Assembly: GCA_015680685.1 (NCBI GenBank)
Contig: MNCI01002250.1
Coordinates: 501,580 to 565,579, forward strand
Length of the DNA stretch: 64,000 nucleotides
Direction of reading: 5' to 3'
DNA from: Gnetum montanum
Taxonomy: Eukaryota > Streptophyta > Gnetopsida > Gnetales > Gnetaceae
Part shown: piece after piece, positions 33,741 to 45,745 of the stretch
Position numbering within the stretch: position 1 is the first letter of the stretch
Layout of the letters: each line of letters opens with the position of its first letter
Notes under the pieces: model-generated
What the model was told of the DNA's origin: nothing
Seen by the model: only the letters and a program-made list of their open reading frames with translations
The model's database searches: none
Position numbers and translations under genes: made by a program

Positions 33741-36050
33741 CACACACCCTAATATCCAATCCAAGCCTAGCATAGAAATGGACCATGTACTAGCATATCA
33801 ATGGAATCACAACATTTCATGCATGAGTAGATAGAAAACATATAGTGGAAATCTATAAACCATTTCATAAAAATCTTATGCATAAACTAATAAAATGTGA
33901 TATAAAAACACATACATACACTAAACTATATATATGCATACAAACCAAAATGTTGTATCATACACAAAACTACTAAACTACTTTTTTAGACCATACATAC
34001 ATCCAGCCTAAAATAACATAGCACATAAGTCAAGATGTCTAATACATATCCTATTAATATGTACATCATGTATACACTATACAAGTAATCAATAGCTTAT
34101 GAACTATCTAGACCTATACCATCAATGAATACATTAATCTCTCTCATAAAAATATATAATAAGAAACATAAGAATATGGAACCAAGGCCTTAATCACCTC
34201 CCTTAGGTTTGTTGCCCTCCTAAGCCTATAGCTTCATCTCCTACATAAAAAGGAGGTCAATACAAGATTGAATGATAGCTTTTATATATCCCTTGTACAT
34301 TGGAAGTCTGATATTGTGTTGGAAGAGAGGTGTGGGGTATGTTGAGTAACATGCAACAAGGTTAATACATCTCATGTAATAACAAGCATTGTAAATATCA
34401 CATTTGTATTCAAACATCATACAATTTATTATTTTACAATACTCACTCTAGCAACATCAAAAGAAAAATAGCCATTCGCATAACCATTCATATAATATAC
34501 ATGGTTCATCCTACTACTATCACATAATCATACCACCACATAGCCAATCATAGGATACATCTATATGCATACATAACTAGGCTATACTATAAATAATGCC
34601 CATAAATACTACTAACATGTACATAGTCATAGCTTACTCATAACCAGTGCTCTAAGGAATCACCAATCCACAATGTAGCATAAATAAGCATACAAGTACA
34701 TTCCCTAGCAACTAGTTCCTCAAAGTATCATAATTCATAAATCACAAATACAATTACATAGCTTCCCTATAACAAATAACACATTCATATTTGATGTAAT
34801 GTATGATATTATTGACATGAGTACTCATAAAAAAATAATGATTACAAGTCTTTTATTAGTTTTTCTATTAGTTCCTTCCACTACCACTGTTAGTGCATGT
34901 TGTCTCATTTGTAGCCCTAGGCTACTAACCTTCTAGAGGATAGATCTATGTATATACAAATGCCCAAAAATTGTAAACCAGTCATATGCCCTACCTATGC
35001 TTTCCCACTCTTGATATGATGACTATGATAAGAGCCTCTTTGATGTATCATAACAAAGGTCAATCCAACTCCTCCAATGTACCTCATCACCTACTAGTTC
35101 AGAACCTCATGTCAGCTCCATCTATCACAATGTTGTAATTGATATGTGTAATGCATATACAATTCATATAATATAACATTACTCATTAATCCATGATTAT
35201 GGCCACAAGCAACAAGTACTACATGCACCAAGCACCCTTGACTATTATACCATAGCATCTATGCAATAAATCTATAAACAATGCACATGTTTACTGATTA
35301 TAGCATAATCACTATCACAATCATATACACATTTATATATCAAATCACAAACATTGTAACTAACAAAGTGTGCTTATAGTAATAATTCCCTACTAAAAAT
35401 ATATGACCCGAAGACATTACTATATCAACTTGCAACTAGCATGAGCCACTCATTAATTTTTTCTACATTGCCCACAACCTAAGTATAACTTGTATTTACC
35501 TTGTCTCCCTTATCATTTTCTCATTACACTCTTACCATAGCTCACACTTGTCTCATGCCCCACATGATTGGTAATCCTTGTGCTACCCACCATAATTCAA
35601 TTATGACTATTTGGAATACCAAAATTCCCATAAATCCTCAACTACAATTGCATCACTAGTTGTGACCAATTCAAACCCCTAATGCAACTTTGCATGGGTA
35701 GACTACAAGTATTAATGACTTGTGCTTCGATAAAATAATCAAGTAGAAAAATATGACAATATAAAATAGGCTCATGTGCATGTAATAAACCAACCAAATG
35801 TTGCACAAGGACCTATGCCACATTTACAATGCATTCAAGATATAATAATGAATCTCTACAACCCTTGGAATCCACAAAATCCATCTAGGTATATGCATTC
35901 AATATTAATATCTAGTGGTATCAATCACAAAAACTAAATTACCATTATGTCAAGAAAATATTTGCACTTACCAAACATGCAATTGAGCATATCTATCCCA
36001 TTGAATAATACCCATGACTATACACATGAATATAAGATGGAAAAAATAGG
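33741..36050. other. Unassigned AT-rich block between copia and gypsy pol
   Basis: It is rich in CAT/ACATA words without long open frames. It starts near TGTAACACACACCC at 33738, which resembles some long plant LTRs, but no matching 3' end was located. It may be LTR or other transposon sequence. Confidence 0.4.
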
Positions 36051-36054
36051 AGAC

Positions 36055-36530
36055 AGGTAATTATTCACATGGTTCTAAGCAAATCGATGATGGATTTATT
36101 GGTTGATTCAAGTTGCCCATTAGATCGTGGACATTATGGAGATGAGAATAATTGAATAATTTTTTATTGATCATAAAATTTGTCTAGTTCTTTGCTATTG
36201 AATTGAGGTCCTTTATCATTTACAATATGAGGGGGAATACCAAACCTAGGATATATATTATCCAAAATAAAACAAAAAATATACTTAGAAGTTGCAATTT
36301 TTAAAGAAATAACTTCAAGTCACTTTGTAAAATATTCAGTAGCTATCAAAATGAGCTAATGAACAAAAGAAGATGAGCCATTGATAGAACCTATGAGATC
36401 TAGCCATACAATTTCCAAAGTCCTAAACATTTAAGATGGCACATAAATATGTGAAGCATGATGTTCACATGTATCACAAAATTTGATCATCATACATGCA
36501 TTCCTAGACCTTATAGACCACTAGTATCCT
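36055..36530 (-). pseudogene. Integrase fragment of the Tat-like element
   Basis: The minus strand gives KFCDTCEHHASHIYVPS (zinc-finger CxxC, canonical CDxCQRHG), WLDLIGSINGSSSF (canonical WGIDIIGP), LILIATEYFTK (canonical VATDYFTKW), RFGIPPHIVNDKGPQFNSKE (canonical RFGIPxxIVSDNGTQF) and CPRSNGQLESTNKSI (canonical YPQxNGQAEATNK). The catalytic acidic residues can be followed, but stops interrupt the frame. It would insert cDNA into the genome. Confidence 0.85.
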
Positions 36531-37035
36531 AATGAAATAATATAACCTATCAAAGATCATAAACCTAAGTGACCATCACATACAGTAGAATGAATCTATT
36601 CTAAAACATTATGTACTTTGTCTTGAATGTAAAAGAAAACATAATGTAAAATTATGACATAAAATTCCAAGATCAACAATATAAAAATGTTTAGCATGTT
36701 TACAGAGAGCATCCTTTTGTGAATAAGATAAACTTTTGGAAGTTTCTTCTATTTGCAACTATTGTATGATATCATGATATTGTTCATCTTCTTCTAAGTT
36801 AACCAAGGTAATTCATTATGTATCTATAAGAGTGATAGTTGTATTTTACATTAAGATAAATGATCTCTAAAGAAGGTAGGATCGATAAGAATGATAAAAA
36901 TAGCTAGTTTGTCAATAAGCATGTTTAATGAGCAATGGATATGTGTGAATAAACATTCAACAAACTAAGAAATCAAATTTTTCATCAAGTCTAGATATAG
37001 TTAAACCTATTTAGCTTTGCAATCATATTCATTAC

Positions 37036-37870
37036 TTACATGGCATACAACCATTTGGGGTCATCATGAATGAAAAGCCTTTTAATATCAAGTTGAAGAG
37101 CTAAGAGTAAACCTCGATTGAGATCTTTGTATTTTGCCATATTTGTAGTGCATGAAAAAGTGAATTTGTAAGTTTGATAAATAGTATCTATACCTTGGCA
37201 TTGAAGTACACAAGCCATGCTATAACCTTGAGATATGTGGGTACCATCAAAGAATAATTGCAAACTGAAATCCTCATGTATTAATAATGTAGTCGAAACT
37301 AGAAAAGGGATAATTTCATTCTTACTCTTTTTATTAGAGGGGAGGTTGGATGGTAATAGTGGAAGGTTCAATGAGTGGAACTATCATAAGGAGATCCACA
37401 AAGGATTATTTCATAATCAGGTGTTAGGCAATGTAGGATAAGTCAATCTCGATTAGCAATGTCTTCCACTCTGCTATGTATTTATTATCATAAGAATTGG
37501 TAGCGATAGATTGTAAAATGTTATCTCAGAAAATGACATGAAATTTTTTCTCCTAGTAGGTAGTGTTTCCATTTCTTAAGGTCAAAGAAAAGGCCTAAGC
37601 AAGACTTTTCCATATTCATGTATACATGTCACATTCAAAGAAGATATGAAAGATGTAGTAAATAGGGAGATCAATGTCATCTTCACATCATTGGCAAAGC
37701 ATGATCACGATAGAGTGATTAGATTTAAAAATATAGAAATAAAAAGAAAGATCAAATTGAGGAGGATGAAGAATGGAAAGGTAGTTAAGGACATTCTTGA
37801 TTACATCGAAAGCCTCCAATTTGATTCCTAGTTGAAAGTTATAAATTTCTTAAGGAGGTGAGAAAGGAGA
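37036..37870 (-). pseudogene. Tandem RNase H domains, Tat-like
   Basis: First, a decayed gypsy RNase H: LEAFDVIKNVLNYLSILHPP then FDLSFYFYIFKSNHSIVIML. Then an open frame of 111 codons (37371-37036) with FSLQLFFDGTHISQGYSMAC, KFTFSCTTNMAKYKDLNRGL and LLALQLDIKRLFIHDDPKWL. The pattern LFFDG...TTNMAKYKDL...GL matches the additional plant/archaeal-type RNase H (LYFDGA...ATNNEAEYEAL...GL), with two acidic residues changed. These would remove RNA from the RNA-DNA hybrid during reverse transcription. Confidence 0.78.
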
Positions 37871-38780
37871 TGAAAATAGTCAGTTAGATAGCATACAAAA
37901 TGATGGATGGATTAAAGTCTACCTTGTAAAATATGAATGTCCTTAAGATACTTAGATAGTGGAAGGTTCACAATTACTTCGACTTTATCAAGATCAACTA
38001 TAATACCATTTTTCGAAAGTAAAAATCCAAGTATTTTTCTTGTTTTTATGCCAAAATGTACTTCTTGGGATTTAAGCAAAGGTTATAATTGTTGTAATGA
38101 TCCAAAACTGTCTAAGTTAGTGGGATGATTAATTGCAATGATAGAGTTAACTATTAGCTCATTGACATAATTGTTGGCTATTTTAAACATCATGTCATTA
38201 AAGATGAAGGTCATGATTCATTGGTATGTTTCTCTAGTATTCTTAAGTCCAAAAGGCATTTTTAAGTAACAAAAGGTTCCCCATGAGGTTATGAAAGTCA
38301 TGAAGCATTGATGTTTAGGATTGATTTAAATATGATTATAGCCTAAAAACTATCCATAAAACCAAGTAAAGCATGACCTATCATTATATCTATGAGTTGA
38401 TTGATGTTGGACAATAGAAAATCATCTCTCAATGTCACCTTATTAAGATTAGAAAAATTGATGTGTATCCTAATGGCTCTATTTTTCTAAGAAACAACTA
38501 TTATGTTGGATACCTAGTTGAAGTAGTTTACAGAACATATAAATCTTATGTTATAGAGTTTTTTGATACCATCTTTAATGCCTAAGGCTAAATCAAGTGT
38601 GATTTTTCAGGCTTTTTGTTTGAGAGGCTTGGAACCTTCCTCAAGCATGATGTTACATTGGATAAGAAATGGATCTAAACCAAGCATGTCATCATATCCC
38701 CATGCGAAGGTGATATAATTTTTTCTAAGTGTTTCTAGGATAGATTTCTTAATCTCATTTAGTAAGTTTTCTTCTAGTTG
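37871..38780 (-). pseudogene. RT of the Tat-like element
   Basis: The minus strand reads TFAWGYDDMLGLDPFLIQCN (canonical DVFAWSYEDMPGLDP), IMLEEGSKPLKQKA, LGIKDGIKKLYNIRFIC, KVTLRDDFLLSNINQLID (canonical DHFPLPNIDxLID), GHALLGFMD (canonical GHxxLSFMDGFSGY), HGEPFVT and NLCLNPKKYI (thumb). The YVDD box is unrecognisable (IMSMSS). Many stops occur. It would polymerise cDNA in an intact element. The same protein, also broken, lies at 61.45-60.55 and 57.5-57.2 kb. Confidence 0.8.
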
Positions 38781-39050
38781 TAAGGTATTTTCCTTATTTC
38801 AGTGAACAATTATGGTGAACTCTAATAAAGGATCATTGATTAGAATAAGCTTGCAATCTAAGAAGGAAAGGTTAGTTTAAAGAATTAAGTCTTTGTTGAT
38901 GATATCAAGTGTAGAGATGATGGAATCCATGGGGTCGAATAGGGAAAAATCAATCAAATCCTAGTTGAAAAGATGAGAGATTTGATTATGGGATTCATCC
39001 AAGGCAAGCAATTTGCATCGAGATTAAGATAGGATCCATGGCCAATAAAG

Positions 39051-40730
39051 CATTAGAGAGAAAATTAATTACACAAATCAAGACCAAAATTTTGAAAAGT
39101 CAAAAAAATTTACAAGTTATTTGCATAATAGAGGTAAAAGTTAGAAAAATTTTCTTGAAGTATTTTAAGAGGGAAAAGTGAAAACTTTTGTAAGTTTAGG
39201 ATTTGAAGAAAGGCTTAGAAAAAATTTTAGAGTTAAAAGGAGAAATAGTGGAAAAATTTTCTAAGTCTGGGCATAAAAGAGTTAGAAAATTTTCTAAGAC
39301 ATAAAGATGATAAAGATGTTGAAATTTTTTAAAGTTTAGAAGGGAAGTTAGAAAAATTTACAAGTCTCTATTTTTAAATACCAATGTTTATGCTAGAATA
39401 CATTATGTATGTTCGAGGTCTCCATGGGTGCTACTAAGGAAATTTTGGGGCAATGGAGGAACTTACTAGTATACCTAGCATTAGTATCCCATAAATCATA
39501 AACGATGTGAAGAAGTCACATGGGTTTCTTGGTTCTTTTTGGCATTTTTTTAAAAAAAATTGGCATAAAAGAAAAATCAAAAAGGGAAATCGAGAGAAGT
39601 GAGATGTAATAATTAAAAATAAGAGAAAATACCCATATTAGAATTTTGCATCCACGTGGTGAAGTCTTGGAAGTTAGCACAGAGGGATTTATGTTAGTAT
39701 TGTATTTGCCAACACATGATGTGATGGTGTTGCAAAGGGAGAGGAGCAAGAAAGATGGACACATCAAGGAGGCATGTCAAACCCACCAACAACTAAGCAA
39801 GTGAGAAGAGGAGGTTGCCAAGGAGGTGCTCAACCATGTTCCAACTTTGCCCAGGTGAATTTTGGGCCTCAACCTTATAATTTTTTTTTCTTATTTTTTA
39901 TACACATTTTATGAGGGAGGAGGGAAGAGAGATTTTCCTACAAGTGGTTAATCAATGGCAAGCATGGAGCCTACCATCATTGTTGATTTCATGCACTGAG
40001 CATGCTATCTATGCTACTAGTTACTGATGGCATGCACTAGTGCACCAACCAAGTCAGCTACGGTGGCTAGTAACTATACAATTAACCCATGGAAGGAGGG
40101 AGGAGAAATAAGAAAAACATAGTAGAAATATGAAAAAAAAGTAGGATTTTTTATGCCTCTTCAAGACTTGGGAAGATGTCCTTTAGGGGCAAATCTATAG
40201 AAGGAAATATTCAAGCCTTGCCTTAGCTAGCTATAGCCAAGGCAGGCTACCTTCAACACGTTTGGAGCTAAAATTATTGATTTTGGGGTTTTGAGAGTTC
40301 TATTTTAATTATTGATTTTTAGTAGTTTCAAGTGGAGATTCACTTTTTCATCATGCATGACATGGTCTTCTAGCACATGGCACAACATGTGGTGGTGCAA
40401 CCTACAAGCATGTAAGTACATCCAGTAAGACTTTTAGTTCTAGCTGTTTTGGCTCATACTTGTCTAGTATCTTTAATTCTTCCCATTTTAATATCTTCTT
40501 CTTGTTGAAACTTAGTATAATGGGTTTGTCTCTATATTTTTTCATTTTATCATTTTCTTCTATATAGGCACTTGTAATCTTTTCAACTAGTTCTATGCAT
40601 ATATTTGATCCCTATTCTACTTCATTATTGAGCCACTAGATGTCTTCTTGCTTTGTGACTATTGCATACAAACATTATTGTACACACATATCTTTAACAC
40701 ATTGTCTATACGTGAGAATGGCATTTCGCT
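39051..40730. other. Unassigned intergenic block
   Basis: A purine-rich stretch of repeated GAAAATTTT-type words occupies 39120-39370. From 39400 to 40380 the sequence is more balanced but has no recognisable frame. From about 40430 it begins to resemble the 3.0-3.2 kb part of the Athila-like element. Confidence 0.4.
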
Positions 40731-43190
40731 TTGTTATCCAAACTTTTTCACATAATTGCACTTGTTATCATTGTATGTGATACTTGAAACTCTACATCTT
40801 TGAATGGTTCTGGCTTCATCCTTCTTAGAGATATCCCAGGATAAGTCTCTGATTCCTAGCTTAGCATTCATTGTGCTAAGCAATGCTCTTCCCATAATGA
40901 TAAGAAATTTACCCTTATTCTTTCCCACATGAGTAATAAGAAAATTCGTAGGATAAGATAAGCCACTTACAGAAGTTACCACATATTCTACTTGTCCAAG
41001 TAGAACAGTAATATATTCATTAGCCAACTCTAGTCAAATATTACATTTCTTTAACTGAGCTAAATTTCAAGCCTTATACATATCCTGAGAAAAAAGATTT
41101 ATCCTTGATCCAAAATCCAATAGAGCTTTGCACAGTTTGTGTCTTGCTATTTGAAGATAAACTAAAGGACTTCTTGGATCTATTTGTTTTTTGGGAAGTG
41201 TTCCTACCTTTATCCAATGTGTTACCATTTATGTAAGAATGAAAAACATTAAATTCTTTTCAGTTGATGCTAGAAGCATGGTGCTAACTTGAGGACTTAG
41301 TGTGAAAGGAGTAGGATTAGAAAAGGTTCCTATCCTTTGAAATTTTTTTGGACTTGCCTAGAAGAAGGAATGTTTCCTAGATCTTGGTTCACTTATACCA
41401 GTTGTGTCCTCTTGTGTTCTAACTACCTTGGTAGCACTTTTCTGCTATGGTTGTGTTGGTAGTTTTCCTTACATTACTAGTGGTAGTATTGGTGGTAAAG
41501 GATTGGGAGTTTGACAAGGATGACCTATTGCTAGTTGAGATGTATAAGGTTGTGACTCCATGCATGGGATTATAGGTCTATTGTACTCAACTAGATAGAA
41601 GGAAGAAGAAGCATGAATAGGAGTACTACCTAGAGATATAGGACATTGAACATAGTATTTGTAAGGATCTGGTTGTCAATACAGATACTATTGCCTTGGT
41701 GATGGCATCCCCCATGGCTGTGGTTGTTGCAACTACTATTAGTACTACTCTTGTAGTTAAGGATAAGCCCAACTTGGATAATATGATTGTTGATAGAGTT
41801 ACTTGTAATTACCCTGTGATAAGATAATCATCTAGAGATTTTCTTTTTGACAAATTTAGAATTTAGTACATATCCCCTAGACTTTTGTAAGTGGGCCATA
41901 ACAAGACAACATCCTAAGGGATGTTCATACTGGCATACATTACAACCATTTTTATCTTAAAAACTTAAGTTTGTAACTTTCTCTAATGCAGAAAATTTTC
42001 TTTTTTTATAATTATCACATATATTATCTTGCTTCTTTTTTCTATCCTTATTTTTGTTGAATGCTTTTTCATTTTTTCCCTCTACTATCTTAAGTACTAT
42101 TGTAAATTTTTTATTCATAGAATCCCACATTTTCTCTACCTTTGTTGTAATGTCATTTATTGATGTTTAAATAGGTAGAGTCTTTCACTAGATCATATCT
42201 TTTAATGTTTCTTCTTCTTATGTTTTACATATCCTCACATTTTTTTTCTAGTAACAAAGTCTCTATTGTACTCTCTAGCTAATTCCCTTTTACACAACTC
42301 TCCTTCTTCTTTTTTCACTTGATCTAGTAACTATTGAATTCGATTAGCTATCATCTCTAATATTCTTCCTTGGGCATATACTCCAAGGATCTCTCTTGTC
42401 TTATTCCTTAGCCCATTGATGATGTGTTGTAGTCATTTCCTTTGAAAAAAATTCATGGCTTAGACATCTATATAATAGTAAATAGTATCTTCTCATTGTT
42501 GCATCAAGGGATTCATGTGTCACTTATTTTCATTCTTGGATTGGTTTTTTTAGGTTTAATGCTTTGGAATAAGTTTGATGTTTGTCATTAAAGAGTTCTA
42601 GCATAGTACTCCATCTTCTAATTGCTTTTGGTTTTAAGAATCTATACCATCATTCTGGTTCCTTTATGAGTGTTCTAGAAAATAACTATAATTTCTAGTA
42701 GTTATTTTCTATATTCTATAGGGTGCATGCATCATGGAAAGCTTCAAGATAATGTTGTGGATCTACATTATATCCTGCTTCAAGCTTAATGTGACTATCC
42801 CTTAAATATCTAGTAGGTATGTACACTACTTCCCTAATGTTGATCATTCTTTAGGTGGCCAGTAGGGTTTCTTCATAGTCTTTGAGTTCATATGCTTTAT
42901 TGTAGTGATGATCCCTCCAATGCTCATAATGTTCTCTTCTCTCATGTTTGATTCCTCTCTCTCTATCTTCTTCATCATGATGTCTCTCCTATGTGTATGT
43001 CCCTTATGATCCCTTCTCCTTTTCTTGTCATGATCCCTTGATCTTTGTTCTCTCTTATCAGAGTTTGTTGATGAGTGTGATGAAGAGGATGGGGGAGTTG
43101 GTGAATGATGTTGGCTGGCTCTTCTCCTATGACTCCATGATTCATCTCTTTTAGATCTGTTGGAGGTCTTAGGCCTTGAATTCCCCATAA
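40731..43190 (-). mobile_element. Second Athila-like gag-protease remnant
   Basis: Minus-strand gag (about 43188-41500) and protease (about 41160-40731) align with the element at 2.5-6.3 kb. The Gag N-terminal part is arginine/serine-rich (DKREQRSRDHDKKRRRDH); the core is badly decayed (QDIM-IHNIILKLSMMHAP corresponds to the HLQAFHDAC region in another frame). The protease has HKLCKALLDFGSRINLFSQD, where the active site D-S-G-S has become DFGS, and FLIIMGRALLSTMNAKLGIR. No LTRs or RT were recognised, so only an internal piece survives. Confidence 0.75.
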
Positions 43191-45300
43191 GTCTAGAGTC
43201 TACCTCATATCTTCTAAGAATTTCTACAAGATCTAAACATAATTTTTTCTTTGAAATATCTTCAATACATATTACTAGTGCTTGATAACTGGATCTATAA
43301 GTCTGCTAAGACTTTTCAGCTTTATATGGCTCATCTTCTTTCTCAGTAAAGATAATTGTCTATGATGCCTTTTTTTCTTCTCTTGTTCATATCTTGCTAT
43401 CATAATAGATGAAGCCATAAAGATTGTAAGGCACTATATTGAATTTATCTTTCATTTATATCTTCTATTTAATAGATCCTTTGTCTTCATAAATGATCAG
43501 ACATTCCGTTTCAATTTAGTTTCATACCGGCTGTGGCCGTTTTCTAAGTACTCTGTTTTCTGACTTTCATGGAAACAGGAGCAAGGGGTGGAAGCCCTTT
43601 GTGCCTGATATCATTTCTGTTAAATATGTATTCAAATTTAAAGGAAGAAAATTTCAAGATAATCACAAAAGTTAGAAATCCGAGAGAAATCTTCGGTTTA
43701 TATTTTTGGTCTACGGAATAAAATCTTCAGTTTCTTCACAAAAGTTTATATTTTTATATAAGACTGTGATCAAATTACCAAATGGGAGAGAGAGAAATTC
43801 AAAGTGAAGCTGTAAAGGAATTTTCTTCTTTATTATTTTATGTTATTAACTCTGTCATTGTAGGTTAGCATTAGCTAGCCGTAAAGCAAATCCTATGAAT
43901 GAATTCTGTTTCAGATTTTGGCGAATGGCACAAGAAAACTCATGTAGCTCCAACTCTCTACAGTCAAATCCTTTTACAACAGGACATATGAGCTTCTTAT
44001 GCAAGCCATATAATGATGTTGTTCCAAGAAAACCTGCTTAATGCTCAAAGTAGACCAGTAACAATATATTTTTACTGCATAAAATTAATGCAGTTGTGAT
44101 AACAGTTTGCTGCGGTTATTCCATGCAGAGAGACTCATTCATATTAGGTAGGTTGTAAGTTGTAAAAAAACACAGAAAACTCTCAGCAGCATCGTCAAAC
44201 ACCATCAATGGTACACAGCAGAATTCCATTAAGTAGCATTTAATAAAATCTTTCAAAGGAAAATAACAAGATGAAATGTAATGACAATAACAAAGTTCAG
44301 TCAAAACGATTTCATAAACCAGAAATTATTTTAACCCGGCCACACAACTTGTGAACATAAATCAGTGTTACCAATATAAAAGCAGTACACTCAAATTATC
44401 TTCTAAAACAATGGTTCTTATATTATAAGATAATGTTATGTAATTACAGAGGTAGATTTGAAAAACAATTTGAAAAGGTAGGAACCTCGATAATATTTTT
44501 ATAAGTTCACAGGGGTTAAAAATTTCTGAAAACTGAGAACAAGCATAACTGAAAAAAGTAGTCAACTTTGCTTTTTAGCTTTTCTGCGTGCGTGTCTCAG
44601 GGAGGGTGCCTGTTAGGGATATTTATTGCATTAATCTCACGATATTCCTCTGCTTCTTATTGTATGTGTACAAAGTAAATCTTTATGCTGCTGTTGCTTT
44701 CTTAAATGGCATAGTACTGTCAAAGTGTATAGCTAAACTATGCTTCTTCGTCTGACAAAATTGCTTCGAACGGCGATTTTTAATCTAGCATAACGCCGAA
44801 GCGGTCTTTCAGAATTTGTATTTCTGAACTTGCTCCAGTAGAGTCAATACGTAATTACGAAATGATCTCAATGGAAATGACCGACATATTTTGCAGGGAT
44901 ACGCTGATTATTGTTTCTCCATCCATGCAAGTTTGCTGGCCCCTGGTTTTGAAAAATCTAGGTCCGCTGGCTCCTGGTTTCGCAAAATCTTGGTCCCGCG
45001 AACACATCGTGTGACTGGATGAAGATAACGTCGCTGTTATATGAAGTTGTACAGAAATTTTCGAGAATAGCTTATTGCAGCCCAGGTCAATCGTTTTGTC
45101 TGTCAGAAACAAATATTTACCGAAGACTCGCTTTCAAAACAGGACACCTATACCGATCAAAGAATTTCGAATATTTGAGAGGATGGAAATAATATAATTT
45201 CATTGGAAAGTAATATGCAAATGATCCGGCGAGGGAATAAAACAACAACAGTTTAGTTAGTTCATTGTTAGATAATAATGAAACATAATTAATCGATGGA
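43191..45300. other. Low-copy island, no gene assigned
   Basis: From about 43490 base composition becomes more balanced and transposon motifs vanish. A minus-strand frame at 45112-44855 (85 codons) contains a tandem repeat and no known domain. The sequence around 43510-43620 and 44560-45130 looks like genic or single-copy DNA, but I see no promoter-ATG-frame combination good enough to call a gene. Confidence 0.4.
44935..44999. repeat. Tandem duplication of about 32 bp
   Basis: CTGGCCCCTGGTTTTGAAAA...GGTCCG is followed directly by CTGGCTCCTGGTTTCGCAAA...GGTCCCG, two copies with a few substitutions. It lies inside the unassigned minus-strand frame 45112-44855. Confidence 0.7.
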
Positions 45301-45529
45301 ACTTACCTAGAGATAGTATCAAGAAAGACTTTCATCTTGACATGGAGGGGATTTTAATGGTTATGGTTGGTATTTTTAAGAGATGGTAGAGAAAATGAAA
45401 TATTTTTTGGGAGAACATGCAGCAAAATCCTAAGCATATTCACCAATTAGTCAAGCAAAAGGTTTTAACATAGATGTGGGCTAATGTTGAGAACAATTAT
45501 TTACACCACATTAGATTTGGATGTAGAAT

Positions 45530-45745
45530 ATCACTATCTCTATGCTGTTGTTTCCATCAAGTATTGGAATGCTATTAGCAAGCTTCGCTTAAGTTCTCAT
45601 CATCTTATAATTGAAAGTAGAAGATAGATTCAACTCTCTCGAGAAGAGCGCATTTGTAGGTTGTGTAAATTAGGAGCCCTTGAAGATGAGTTACATGTAT
45701 TTCTTTCTTGTGCTATGACTACCCATTCAAGATAACATTATAATG
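45530..45745 (+). pseudogene. LINE-like zinc-knuckle fragment
   Basis: Plus-strand ISKLRLSSHHLIIESRR, stop, IQLSREERICRLCKLGALED and ELHVFLSCAM match the post-RT segment of some LINE-type elements: KLRLSSHxL-x-IExGR...REERxCxLC-x4-ED-x3-F-x-L-x-C. The Cys-x2-Cys...His...Cys pattern is intact. Only this short segment is recognisable; the preceding RT is not visible upstream. Confidence 0.6.

Larger units (their letters stand above)
36055..39050 (-). mobile_element. Tat-like Ty3/gypsy pol remnant
   Basis: In minus-strand order: pre-RT linker and RT (about 38770-37870), gypsy RNase H (about 37870-37400), a second RNase H (37371-37036) and integrase (about 36530-36055). Two successive RNase H regions are the hallmark of the Tat (Ogre/Retand-like) group of plant Ty3/gypsy elements. 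Gag, protease and LTRs are not recognisable, and the integrase end is cut at 36055 by the unassigned block to its left. Confidence 0.75.

Noticed and set aside
37646-37831. 61-codon plus-strand frame
   Set aside because: It is antisense to the decayed RNase H of the Tat-like element.
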